From Phalacrocorax aristotelis (taxonomy: Eukaryota > Chordata > Aves > Suliformes > Phalacrocoracidae), in NCBI RefSeq assembly GCF_949628215.1, contig NC_134279.1:9530041-9594040 (forward strand): a stretch of 64,000 nucleotides of DNA, in the 5' to 3' direction. Of the stretch, positions 13,901 through 27,644 are shown piece by piece. The notes under the pieces were generated by a model that saw only the letters and a list, made by a program, of their open reading frames with translations, was not told the origin of the DNA and made no database searches. Position 1 is the stretch's first letter, and each line of letters begins with the position of its first letter. Both the position numbers and the translations under genes were made by a program.

Positions 13901-15424
13901 ACTGGGTCTGACTTCAGGCTTGAGCTAGTGATGGGGCTCGACAGGCCTGAGACAGTGCCACGTACACACACGAGAACAAGCGAGGGCTGGGAATCTGAAA
14001 GCAAAACAGCACTACAGTTGGAGATTTGGTTACTTTCTAAATTAGGCAAACTGGTGGGTTTAGAAATCACAGTTTTCAATTTAGGGATCTAAAAGTCCAC
14101 ACCAAGATTTCAAATGTTCAAGGAGAATTTATTTGACCTGATGGGAAAGTTTCATTTTCTTCCATATTACAGAAAGTATGAAATTTATAAATACAATTTG
14201 ACAGGTAGAAATATAAAATGTATCTAAAATCACTAAGTTGCCAAGACTACGGAAATTTTAAAAATAATTCTCCTACAACTTTAAATGACAGAAATACAGT
14301 ATTTGCATTTGTCTTTGCTCCCAGGGAAATAAACAACCACAGTCCAATTTGCTCAATTACCATGACAGTGCTTTTCCAAGACAAACTAACAAGGCTCAGA
14401 CAACAGAAACTGATTTTTCAAGTAATGTCTTGCTGCATCATCTTGGTGATATAACAAGCCATTAGAGGAGTATTTTGTCTCGCTTTTCTTTAGTATCACA
14501 TCAGAAAAAATACCGCAACAACATGTTTTGCCACAAAAAGGGCACTGAGAAATGTAATTTGTCTTAATATGCTAAACTGCTGATCTAAATCCTTTGTCAA
14601 CAACTGGACAAATACATAAATTACATATTTATGCTCAGATGACATTTTGTTTTCAAGAATAATATCAATAAACCCATTTTCAAAGCCAAAGGGGCAGGCA
14701 CATGCCCTGATGGTAAAGTATGAACTGTAAAAAGGGGAAAAAATATTATTAGGATTTCAGTCAGGCATACTACAATGTAATTGATGTTTTGTTGAGGATG
14801 CTTTCAATTCCTTTCCTGCATCCTTTATTATGCTCTTCAAAACCACCTGAATGACCTTAGCAGATATCACTACCTAAGGGATTCAGCTTCTTTGCAAATC
14901 CAGCTGCCTGCTTGGTAACTAAGTGCTAGTTACAACTAACGCTTTACAAAAATAACTTCAAAGGGAGTCAATCAAAATTTCGGACATCATACTCTAGGGA
15001 AATACTGAATAGATTTTTATTTAAATTGGCTATTAGTTATAGGTATCCAAATAGCAGTGCTGCTGCACAGAAAAATCTGTCCTCTAGTTTTAAGTTTGTA
15101 TCACTTTACAAGGCAGAGCATCACTTGTAAGGGGACACAATGCAAGGGGTAACCCATAAGTGTCTGCATTGATTTGAAACTCCTTCACTGGAACTCGAAA
15201 CATCCAGCTGTGTTGTGATGGTGTTATTTTCACTGATGTAAGCAAGGTTTGTGAAAATTGTGTGATGAATTTGACGATAATTCTAGACCAAGTTAGGTCT
15301 TCTTAATAAATGGTTCAAATACTGGGACCACCCCTTCCCAAACAATTTATTTTGACTTGCAAGAGTTTCCTCTATTAAAAACTTATCGCTTAATGGTCAC
15401 AAGTGCTGTATGATCAAAAGAAAC

Positions 15425-15690
15425 ACAGAAAATGCATCTGGAAAGAAACGTTAGAGGTTATCTAGTCCACTTAAGTGCATCAAGACAAAAATTAAAAAGG
15501 TATACTTGCCCTAACAAATTTGTGTTTCACTTTTCTTGAAAATGATGGACTTCATAATCTCAGGAGATAGTCTGTTATAGTGAGAATATATTTGCAGGTA
15601 CACTGGGGACACACACAAAAAAAACTTCCACCAAAAGCTTTTAAAGATTTTTTTCTTGCTAAATGGATTGTATAGCTATTGGAAGGGCTG
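15425..15690 (-). mobile_element. Ancient, decayed CR1-like LINE fragment
   Basis: Degraded match to old CR1 3' ends in antisense: ctggaaagaaacgttagagg, ttatctagtccac, ttttcttgaaaatgatgg, cttcataatctc, aaaacttcca. Much more diverged than the other copies; the call rests on the order of words rather than on a long match. Confidence 0.45.
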
Positions 15691-16944
15691 GGGCGTTAGC
15701 TATTACTGTCAACAGTGAGGACCAGCAGTACAGCACCCAGCTCTGCTACAAATTTCCAATCTGACTACAAACAAGTCTCCTTTTCGGCAAGTTTGCGTAG
15801 ACAAGAGTTCTGCAGGGAAAATACTCAATATGCATATGCAAAACACTGAGCAAAGTTGGATCTTGAACTCACCTAGAATCTCTGCTCTTTACTGCTGTAC
15901 AGTTAAAGAATAGAAATGTTTCATTTTCAAGAGATATGCAGACACGCATATAAGGCACTTGATTGCCACTGAGAAGTTCAATGACCATGGAAGAAAGGGG
16001 AAACGCAACAACCCTGTAAATCACAACTCACAATAATTGCTTTTGCAATTGTGTTTGCTCTACAGCAATGACACAAAGATCATTTCATAGTCAATGCATC
16101 TATCACAAACTGATATCCACTGATGTTCACAGTTATAAAGAAGACTGCAAACAAGTAAGTGTAGTCGAAAACGGGGAAGTCAAATCAGGAAGGTATGACT
16201 TCCAAATACAGAAGACTAACACGCTGAGAGGCTGACTGAGGAACATACAGTGAACTTCCAGAGAAGGCAGTAAAAAAACTAGTTTCACAGGCATTCATGT
16301 CCTGCCTAAGGACACAGCACAATCTGGTGCTATGTTCCATACAGCAGCGAATATGGCAGACACTTAGAACCAAGGCATTAGCTAAATTAGCAAAACATAA
16401 CTATGACCTAATTGTTTCCATAACAAGATAGGCATGATGTCAGCCTGGCTTTAGTGGTAAATCAGTGACTAATCTCACACTTGGTATCTACAGAGACAGG
16501 ATTCAACTATACCACGCAAACTTACAAATGCAGTAACATAACGAAGAGGTACAAAACGTATGAGAGGGGAAAAAAATCTTATGCTGGCATAAACAGTGAA
16601 ATTCCACTGAGTATCACTGGACTACCAAATGCTGGCATCATAGTCCAAGGCAATTAGCAAAAACAGAATATTCACCTGGCTTTGACAGATTTACATAAGC
16701 AACATAATATTGCTGTAACAGAGGCTTAGGGACATTGCTGCAGGGCCAGTTACTGGATAGGAAGGTTCAAAGTTGGAATGTCCATAAAAACGTATTAGTC
16801 AGTGAAACAAAGCCTTATGACATACCAAGGATTTTACTCAAACCAGAATATATTTAATAACTAGTATTTCAGAAACAATAATTATTTGCACAAACTATTT
16901 TTTCTTTCACTTACATACTTAAATAGCTACCCACACTCAGCTAA

Positions 16945-16998
16945 GGATGACCCATGTCAGTTTTACAGATGAGTAAACGGAATCAAGTGGCTGACAAG
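16945..16998 (+). mobile_element. Possible MIR-like SINE scrap
   Basis: The string cagttttacagatgagtaaac then aagtggctgacaag resembles the MIR core (ttttacagatgaggaaactgag...gtgacttgcc). Only about 50 bases are recognisable, so chance similarity is not excluded. Confidence 0.33.
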
Positions 16999-17375
16999 TT
17001 TCTGTAAAAGATTCCTTCTCTGAAATAAATGGATTTTCACTAGCACAGAAGTAGGGTAGGTGAGAAAAGTATTTTTTTCTTGATCAGCATGGCTGTGGCA
17101 GGGTCAATTACAAGATGAAGGAGTTTGCAGTTCTTTTTTCTGTCTGAAACAGACATTCCCTCTGGAAAACTCAACATCAGACAGACAAATGAGAATCACA
17201 GCCCTTTTCCTGTATGAGGCAAAGCATAAAAAATTATGCAGGTCCCAAGATATTTGTTCAACTGCCAGCCTCTCACAATTCAAACATTGACATGACATCT
17301 AAATTCACATATTTTGCATGCTTAAGAGAGGAATGTTATTCTCCTGAGTAGCTGCATGTGGAATGTGAAGTGGAA

Positions 17376-17407
17376 TAAGCTTTTTTTTCTTAAAAAGAAA
17401 AAAGCTT
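17376..17407. repeat. Imperfect A/T-rich inverted repeat
   Basis: AAGCTTTTTTTTCTT followed almost at once by AAGAAAAAAGCTT. The arms differ by two bases in the homopolymer run. Probably a simple AT-rich hairpin without function. Confidence 0.6.
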
Positions 17408-19216
17408 GGACTACTGAAAGCAGAAACAGAGACTACTGCAGTGTAGCAATGCTATTTGTCAGCCTTATGCAATAAAGTATCATGGGCATAAACATGCCAT
17501 GGAAAGTTCCCAAGGAAAACCAGTCTGGTCTCTTAATGGTAGGAGAGAATATCAGGGAGGAGAACTGAGAGCTCAATAATTACAGCTGAACATAGACTTT
17601 TGTTTAAGAAAGGAGTTTCAAAGCTGAGCCTACATACTGCTTCATGTACCTCCAAACTTCAGTCGCATGGTAAAGATACCCCTGCCCATTTCAAAGTGCC
17701 TTGTTCAAGTCCTAGTGCAGCCACATCAGCATGAAGCTCAACGCAGGCCCAACCTCAGCCAGTGATAAAAATATGCGCAAATTGTTGTAAGAGAAGGGGC
17801 GCATATGTGAAGCCATTAGGTCAAAGCATTCCTGAGATTGGAACATGTAGGAAAGAAAACCCAACCTGACAGTATACGAATTTAACTAGTAAAAAAACCT
17901 ATTATTCTTATTTTTCCTCCTCTTCACTATGAGTGAGGCTGTTCACTATTGACCTGGAAATGTCACAGAAGACATACCACTTCACAGTTTTTGAAAATTT
18001 AAAACCCCAACCTGGGAATTAAATTGAACCTTTGTACAAAGCAATACAACTTCTCCACTTTCAGTGGAACTACAGCTGCTTGTGTTTAGAGATGAAAAGA
18101 GCCCACTACAGTTTCTGGCCTTGGAAAGTGCTGTCCTATGTTCACTTCAGAGGATTTGCATTGTTTAAGTGGGCACTTCAAATTTATTTTCAGTCAAGAT
18201 GGTGGAAGATAATCACACTCAGTTAGTGATCAGTTCCGTTGCTAAAACTGACAAAAACCTTATTCTCGTTTTTGCTAAGTCCCTCTTATTTTAGAAGAAG
18301 CTGAGGATGTTATAACTGGGCAAGCCTCTGCAGTTACATGAATGTCACAGGTTGTTTTGGATCCCAGGAATAGAGTGATGGTCACTTCAGATCATTTATT
18401 CAGTCAGAGAACTTCTATACTTCATGTGGCAGAAGGTGATACTCCATGGCTCAGTGGATGATCATAAATGTACACAGTACAAATAAATACTAATAATACT
18501 ATGCTGCATTCTACAGGCACATATGTTTCCTCCTACAATTTAGTGAGCTTTACCGCTAGCGTGAAGCATAAAGACAGGGGTAAATCCATTCATTCTCTTT
18601 GGACAGAAGAGCAAAATAAACAGTACATTCTACAAAGGCAGATTAACTTTTTTACCCGCTATATCTTAGAAGAAAATCTATACTCAGTAAGATGTATTTT
18701 TTTTTAACTTCAAAAGGCTGCTTAGATATGAATGCTCCATTTATCATCAAAAGCATTGCTTACTATGATCCTGTCTTCCTGCATGAAGTGCAGGATATTA
18801 TTCATAATATTCATACATTAAAGTGCAGTTCAAAATCCAGTTGTTTTCTATTCAGTGGTCTTTTTGCAGTCTATGAAACAGATGCAAACTTCATCTGCTT
18901 AGTGTCGGCTCAGCGTACAGGTAAGCGCAAAGATCTGAGTTCTGAAAACATACGTAAAGACAGATGCTAATTAGACAAAGGATTAAAATATGACATAAGA
19001 CGGTAGTTACTCTCATGACTCTTGCATAATTCTGTATGGCTTGGAAACATCATTAACAAAGGAATTGTGCCTAAGGGAGCAGTCTGTGTTTGCAAATAAA
19101 ACTAGCTGTCAACATTGGCAGTTACACCCACTGCTGGCAATTGAGTACTCAGTAAGGAGGGCCAAAGAAACCTCTAGTGAGCATCTAAATAAACTAAAAT
19201 GTTAGGCAGTGTATCT

Positions 19217-19227
19217 GGGGGGGGGGG
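19217..19227. repeat. Poly(G) run
   Basis: Eleven G in a row in otherwise AT-rich DNA. Confidence 0.85.
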
Positions 19228-22200
19228 CAAGGAATGATGCTGGCATTGGGCAAGGATAAAATGAACAGACTAGTGAACCCTCGAATACCAAACCACACTG
19301 AGCACATGCTTCAGCCAACATGTTTATCTGTGGAGTTGCACCTCCGGCGCACCAAGTCACTCAGCTGTCAAGAGAAAAGGTAGAGAAACACAAGATCAAA
19401 AGATTTACAGAGCTGAAGACAGCTACAATTCCGCCTGCATATGAACTGGATGTTAGTGTCACCTTTGGATATTGGGTGCTTAAGATGGAAAGAGAAAGAA
19501 ATTGTAGGCTGAAGCCTTTACATGAATAAAATGCATTTGCAATAAAGTGATGCTGCGATATTCCTCTCAAGGCATTTTGGCAGGCTAAATTAAGCATAGA
19601 TAAAGTCCGAGGCGGAATGCCCCTTGCATAAGCCAAAAATAAAGAGTTTTTTGGGTTGGGTTGGGTTTTTTTCCCAGATTATATTCTGAGCCATAGGAGA
19701 ACACTAAACTTTTTGGACAGTTTATAACTTAGAAAACAAAATAAACACAGACACTGAAGGTGTGGATAATAACCATAAGGAATAGGTCATATGCTCCTCA
19801 TCAAGCACAGTCAGAGCTAGAACTTTTAATGAGATTTGCTCCAAACTTCAGTATAGTCAAGATACAGAGGTTTTGTTCTCACAGATTTTGGCATGGTGCC
19901 TTTTTAAGATAAAGCTTGTAAGTGCCAATACTTTTTTATGCTCATCTGTAGGATGTACTTATTCCAATCATTACATTACTATGTTTAACATAAGAAGCAT
20001 GATGTGAAGAGTGCAGACCACTGTCAACAGCAAACATCCAGCAAGTATGTTCCAAAATTAATGATCAAACTGTTGAAAAGCCAGACTGAAACAAGTGCCC
20101 AGTAATGAATTGTCACTGACAGAAACTTTGTTCTTCACCACTCAAGTTTTCATCAGAGAGGATGATCCTAAATAACAAGAGCAAGGTTTCCCATCTCTGA
20201 AAGCAAAGCTCAGCTCTCTTACTGAAAGGCTGACTCTGAAATCATTTGTGTGGGTGGGCAGCAAAACAAAGAAAAGTTTCATTGGATAAAATTTTATATT
20301 CTTTGTAGAAACGCATAATTCTATTTAGTGAAAGAGGGAGGCATCCAAGCCTCCATGATCCCTGAATAAAATAAATAAATAAAAAACACACAAAACCCCA
20401 TTGCAAACATAAGCTGGATTGAATTCAGTTTTATGTTTTGGGTAAATCAGTCCTTCCCTGCCCGATTTTTCTAGTATTACCACCCAGAATGAAGAATATG
20501 GGAGAAAACTGCCTGTGTGATGTCCCTGAAAGAGTAACTGGAAGGGGCTCTCCCTTCACAGGGCAGTCATGATAAACAGGAAAACAAAATATGCATTTCA
20601 GTGATATTAGGCCAGGAAATACCCCACTGAAGTTTTGTGACCGTATAATTACAAGCTTTGATTTTTAAAAATAAGTTGTTCTTCTTCCTGACAGTTATAG
20701 GACTTGGTTTCCAGTGTAGAAGTCTCACAGAATTGCATTTACTTTATCGCATTGCTAACGCACTCAGGCAGACTTGTAGGACAAGCCCTGGTGCTCAGAT
20801 TGCTTTGCTTGCCCTTCTTTGCTTCAACAGCTTGCAGTGCTGCTGAAATACACTCCCTGCACAAGCATGTTGCCAATGAGCTCACTCCCTGGCAGGTCAC
20901 AGCAATCTCTTGTGCATATGCCAGGGAAGCTAAGGCATAATTTATTCTAATATTTAGAATATAAGGTTAGCACATCAAAGCAGATCCCAACAGGGATCCT
21001 TTCAATACCTTCCTTTGCCACACCTTAATTGTCTTAAGAGAGCAAATGATGCATTATGTGGTTTATTTCCTTTCCTTCTTCCCTTCACCTGAGCTGAACA
21101 TGTTATTTCTAGCATTCTTGCATATCAAAGCAGTCATAAGTGAGAGAGGTTATGCAAACTTAAAAAAATTAAATCTGAAGTAACAAAGAAATAAAAATTA
21201 GCCATGTCGTCTAAATGAGCTTTCTTCAAAACCACAGCCATCTTCCCAGTTCTTCAGGGGACAAGGGAGGATATGATTGAGTCATCCTCCAAACCATTGT
21301 GCCTTCTTGGGTAAGAGAATAATACTTAGTAGGATACTCCTAATAGCCAGCAAATCTCCACTAAATGCAAGGTGTCAGCTTGACCATCTCTGTGATGCAC
21401 CAGAAAAGCCAGACTTTTAAAGTAATCTTATAACACTTGGCAATAAATCAATAAATACAGTAACAGGAACAGTTTCAAGAGAGTACCACTCACTACTGTA
21501 GAGTGCAATGTTTCTATGAAAAAAAAAGGAAACTACAGTTTTTAATTGCTCTACTGACATGTTCTTCTTAGTCTGGGAAGTAAGACATCATAAACCAAAA
21601 TTGACCTGTATATATTAATGCAAAATTGGACAGGTTTTAGGTTAACTCGAATCACAACTGTGATTAAAAAGAAGTGCGTATTATAAATTGCAAACAGTGT
21701 ATTTGGCTTGCTGGAAAATACCTGTCCAGAGGACTGCATGGCTTTCATTTATTATTAAAATGAAACTGAGCATCTGTTTTGGCTCTAGCAGAACAAAATA
21801 AAGAACAAAGATTGGCACTCCTCTGAAGCAATAAAATGGAGGGGGAAAAAATAATCAGAGGTTGTTATCTAAATTACTCCACCACTCCATGCTTTCAAAC
21901 AGAGAGGTCATTGAAGAGATTATCCAAGCTGCTGAAATTTGGGGAAGCCTCAGATAACTACTAAGAATTTAATATTGCAATAATATTTTTGAAGGGCTAA
22001 TGGAAAGACCTGAGGTAGGGATGGATTAATCTGACATCAGTACAGACCAAGTAGAAGACGTGAAAGAGTTAAAGGGTATTAGCACCACAAATACCAGTCA
22101 CACAATGTCACACAAAAGGCACCAAACACAGCAGGTACTCCTTGATTCAGTCAGAAGTCCTCCTACAAACCAAATACAACATCATAACCTCAGACTTTTG

Positions 22201-24267
22201 AAAAAGCACTGCACCTAGTACCACCTGACATTTTTGTTAAAACAGGATGATGGTACTGATTTGTACTTTAGCAGAAAACAAACACAAAGCTAATGGCTTG
22301 AAGCCAAAGTTAGGTAAAGTCACTCTAGAATACATACATACATTTAAAGTGGGGGTAGTTAGCCACTGAGACAACCTAGCTAAAGGCAAGACAGAGTCAT
22401 TGTCATTTGACATGTTTAATATGGAAATGAGATGCCTGGAGATGGAATTGCAGAGCTGTGGGCCTCTCAGGCACACACACAACCAGTAACTCTTCCTTCT
22501 CTGCTTTGTAGAAAACAACGTAGTTCAAGTCTGTCTGCTCATGGCAGCTGCAGCAGAGTAACATTCTTCCTTGGTCTGAACATCTTTTACAGTAACATAT
22601 GTCTGGCAAAAGGCTGGTATAAACTTTGGATCCCAAAAGACAAATACAATTTAATAATTAATGCAGAAATCCTAACCCGGTTAGTTTTGTTGTTGAGTCT
22701 GTACAGCATGTTGATTTTGTAAGAGCTACTATAAATAAAATAGGGTCAGATAATTAGGGGATTCCAAACTGGGATTCAGATACTCCACTGGGGTAGGGTA
22801 AAACCTCCACAAAAGACAGAATCAGATTTAGATAAGGCTAAAGTGTTCTTGTATGATTAGAAGCAGAAATATTGCAGGGTATCGTGTCAGCATGAGAAAA
22901 TGATTCAACGGATTAAAGGAAACTGAAGTCAGTGAAAGTCCTTGCCATGTATACACTGAGCAAGGGAGGGGTGACACTACTTAAAATTTGGACTGGCAAC
23001 CAGCAAAACTACCATAAAAAAAAACGTGTTCATAGAAAATAACCACAGAATTACTGCTCATATTTCAATTCAGCAAAAATACAATTCTTTGGTATAAAGG
23101 TTTTGGAACCCAAGTAAGTATGGAAAAGGCTTAGAACTGTTTTTCATCAAAGGTGTAAAACACTGAAAATTGAAAAGACCATCAATTGCCCTGTTATAAA
23201 AGCATGAGGGATGCAAGAATAAGCTTTAATGATAACATAGAATCAGGAGCCAACATAAAAACAGAGGGCTGGATACCATAGTTAATGAATCAGATGACTC
23301 TCAGAAGTTCAGTAACAGAGGTGAAATGAAATCCAGTAATACACAGTGAAGGGTCATGCATTTGTGGCTTAATCAAAAATACTTATGCTATTAGGAGCTG
23401 TTTCTAAATTTGAAGAATGACAATGAAGGTAGGATTTGATCCTGGAAGCCATTATTCAAACTTTTCCTTCTACTCCTTGAGCAAGACCTTTGAAATATCA
23501 CAATTTAATTTTTTAGAAACTCTCCAACTACTCCTTGCTTTCTGTTTCTTTGACAAAAAAGACCCATTGTGACTAAGGTTTAGTGGGATATGATTTGCTG
23601 AAGCAAGTCTTTTATTCAAAAGAATAACACCAAGGATGAATGACCATCACAAAAAAAAAAAAGTCAGTAAGAATTAATGTTTCATGACACTTGAGTGTCA
23701 CTGAAGGAGAAAGAGCATAAAACCAGGTAGATTTTTAAAAATTTAGTCCTAATTGTCAAGTAAAAGCCACAGCTGATGGATCACTGCATGCTCACAACTC
23801 ATCATTTACCCAGGATACACAAAAAATATTTTTGAAAAGACTCAACTGTTGTTGTCTAGACTGGCACTACACTGCCAGATACACCTGAGAATGCTTCCCT
23901 GCATCTGTCAAAAGTAGAAATAAGAAATAAATATATACGTATATTAAATCTGTGAAACCACTAGTGTCATGAACCTTGCTGCCAAGACGCAAGCAAAACT
24001 GTAGAACAACCAACAGTGACAGATTATCATTTGTAAACTCTAACTTTAAGCCCTGTGGTCAAGCACTCTCTGAGAGTGTTCCCAGCATTGGTGTGTAAAA
24101 ATGTTTACCTTGCAAACACATATTCTTGCCTATATGAACCCCACAATTGTTTCCATATATTCTTTAATACACCTTTACAAATGCACTGGCTGCTTCCAGG
24201 CTTTACAACTAGCTCGTTCTTATTTAAATGGCCTCTTAAAACTTGGAGTTCTAATCAGAAATCCAAG

Positions 24268-24316
24268 AGGGTTTTTTTTGTTTTGGTGGGTTTCTGTTTG
24301 TTTGTTTGTTTTTTAA
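24268..24316. repeat. T/G-rich low-complexity tract
   Basis: Runs of T broken by G, including tandem tttg units (tttgtttgtttg). Similar T/G-rich tracts occur at 2010-2042 and 19647-19673. Confidence 0.75.
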
Positions 24317-24696
24317 TTAAGACAATTAAAATGTAAAACGTCTACTACAATAAAAAAGTTTGGTTTTGGTCTGATCCAGCAAAATCTTTCATGTTCTTAA
24401 TGTCAGAAGTAAAAATAAAACCAGGGTCAATTTGATTATCTTCACATTTTGACTATGAAATACTTCACCAGAAATTGTCAAATTACTGGCTACTTACAAT
24501 CGCAGCTAACACACAGCAAGATGACTGTATCACATACATACTATTAGTTTTGCCCAAGTACTGGAAGCAGTGGTCAGAACAACATAATCAGCCAGGAACA
24601 AAGCAACCTCGGATCATGTTGTTTGCGTGACATAAGATGTACATGATCACATCTCAGCATAAAACAGATCAGGCCAAAGCCACAGGACCCTTAATC

Positions 24697-24712
24697 TTTT
24701 TTTTTTTTTTTT
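24697..24712. repeat. Poly(T) run
   Basis: Sixteen T in a row. No 3' end of a LINE or retrocopy is recognisable next to it. Confidence 0.8.
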
Positions 24713-27611
24713 AATTACAATGAGATAGCACAAAATAACCCCTCTAGAGATTGCATGTACAGAAGAACTTGTATCTGCAAGTTACAAGACCGTACTAAGG
24801 CTTGTCAGCCTACAGAAAAACTGATACCAACCACAGGCATCCCAAATGCATTGTGGTCTCACCTAACGACGTATCCATGGAATTAATGAATGATACACTA
24901 GGCATGGCATGCCAAGCAACCTCTGTCACCCAGGCTTTCTACTAGCTTTTCTGACTCAGTGAGAATATAAACTGAGGTAAATTCTGCCCTTTTTAATGAG
25001 AATAAATTAGGTATCAGATGTTCTGAACAAGTAAGCTAATTAAAGACCTGAGCTCTACCTGCATGGACATTTCTGCAATGCACTGACACTGCACCTCTGC
25101 CATTTTCTTCAAGGACAAAGTTGATTTGCATCATTTCTGATACATGTGTTAAATTTCAATAGCAAAGATAATTATCCATGCTCATAAAATTAGCCAGTGC
25201 AGCCAAGAGACATCAGATTTAAAATAACCATTTTCACTGCCTAATCTTGTGTCTAGGACACAACACATCAACACACGTGAAGTGCTCTGAACATGGGCTA
25301 AACTGTCACCACCGCTGCAAACTACAGCACTCTTGAGAGTTTCTGTTCGCCTTCTACTCAAAAATCTGTTGTCGCTCCCTTATGCTCCAGGGGAAGGCTG
25401 GAAGAGCTCCATCAGTTTCAGAAGGTTACAGTGACACCTGAATGAAGCAGAATGGCAGGAAGGGAGGATGACTTCCCCTCTTCCTCCCAGTTTCAGTGTT
25501 CTGATGTTCTGAGTACTCTAGTTGTGCTTTTCAACACCCTTCTTATTCAGTTCCTTTTTACTCTTGTTGCTAATCAGACTTCTTCACTGATGAAGGACCC
25601 TCAAAATGTTCACATCTTGATGTGCAATAAAATTGAAAGAAGGCCTGCATGCCCTGTTCAAAGGGAGTCCTATTCCTGTCTCAAAACTGTTTTATGAAGA
25701 CTTTAAGCTAGCGTTTCTTTCAACACTTAAACATGGAGAACATTAGATATGTATTCGCTCTCTGATAAAAAGAGTTAGCAAGGGATTTATGACATCGCTG
25801 GTTCATCGCGCAAGCTCTGCTTACAACAAATGCTGACCCCTGTAGTCATAAATTCAACCCAACAACAGAACAGTGATTTAATTTTCTTTTTAACCAGACA
25901 GAGGGAAGTATAATTTCAGTGGCATGTTGCTGGCTTGACAATTACTGGAGGAGCACTTAGCCAGTTGCTGAAAGCCCAAACACTCTCTGGCTCCTCTTTT
26001 AATGAGGACTATGCGACATGAAAGAAAAATAAGCCAGACTAAACAATGATATCCACCTCCCAATCTTATGCAAGAAACATGATCATCTTCTGAAGATTTC
26101 CTATTTATAACTTCCTAACTACCATGCAACCCCAAACATGCTACACACTGTACAACAGAACTTCAGAGAAACCAGGCCCTGTGCCCTAAAGCACGTAGAC
26201 TTTTCCAATCACAGTGGCTAATATAAAAAGGTATTACCTCTACCTACAAATTTTGCCTTCTGTATAGTCATGCAGCATGCTTTGTATGCTGTTAGCTATT
26301 TAGTTTGCCCCCAACATCAATATGTATCGTTCATACTTTTGGCACATGAATTCACTCACACAACTTTTCTCATCACTGTTCAGGTTAAAAATCTAGCCTT
26401 GAAATTAAATTGAAAGTCTTATTTTTGCTAATCTTCCACCCTAATTACTCAAACTAGTGATGACTGTTAATGTTGTACAGCTCCACAAACCAGATCTATT
26501 TAATCAGTCACGCAGCTTCCATTTTACATTTAAGGATTCTCAACAATTGACACATACACTTACCCACAATCCATTTTACATCCATTAAGGAGCAGATGAC
26601 TGCATGTAACTTCCTGAGACCCTCCTTCTCAGAAGGAGAAAGTGCAGCTTGATTACAAGCCACCTCCATATTTTATTCCAGCAATGAAAGTTGGCAGGCA
26701 GCGGGGAAACTGTTGAAGTTTATAGTCACAAGCTGGCAAACACTGGAGAAGGTGAAGTGATAAATTGGTGGCACCTCCTTGCACCCTGGACACTAGCCTG
26801 CCCTAGCCAGAGCAACTCTTTGGGAGCAGTGCCCTGGTACAGAAGTAGCCAGCAAGCTGATTATGAAGTGGAACGATTCAGAGGGCAGATGTACCAAAAA
26901 AACAAACAAAAAATATTTTTCCCAGCCAAAACCAATTCCTTGATCTGGTTCACTGCGTAGCCATGTGAACGGTCCTGCCACACAACAGAGGAAGAAACAG
27001 AGGGTGGAAACAAATACTCACGTCTGCTTCAGCCAGCTTAAACAGTACTGCATCTGAATGCCAGGCAAGGAATGAACAAGCTACTGAACTACTAGCTGAA
27101 AAATAAGAAATGGGAAAGCAAGTATCATCTCCAAAATTGGGGAAAATTTATTCCGTGCAAGGGACCTGCACCAGTTCACTACACTGGCTGAGTCAAAATA
27201 TTGTTTGAAGGCATACTTGCCCAAAGATTAATTTCATTTTTAATAGACTAGCTAGGAATAGAAAAGCACAAGAGAATGTAAACGAACTGGTCCAGTAATG
27301 GAGCCTGAAGTGTTCCCTCACACTTTAAATTCACCTTAACTACAGAAACAAAATTCATCAATGATGCCTAGCATCAGGTGAAAGCAGTTAGCCCATAAAA
27401 ACAAATTTGTTACAACATTGCTGTGTTTCACATTAGACAGGAAGTGCTGTTGACCAGGTCTAATTGCTGCTTTGACATAATAAACAAAAGCTAAATTAAG
27501 GAGCCAAAGGACACAGGCAATGTGACAAACTCTCTCTCTACATAGCTAGAGGGTTTTATTTTATCATATATTCTACACAAAACACAAGGCAAAAAGGTCA
27601 CTCGGTAGTTT

Positions 27612-27644
27612 TAAAGTCACATATGGTAACCATATGTGACTTTA
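27612..27644. repeat. 33-bp near-perfect palindrome
   Basis: Two perfect 16-base arms, TAAAGTCACATATGGT and its reverse complement, separated by a single base at 27628. It could form a long hairpin or cruciform. No flanking transposon was recognised. Confidence 0.9.
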
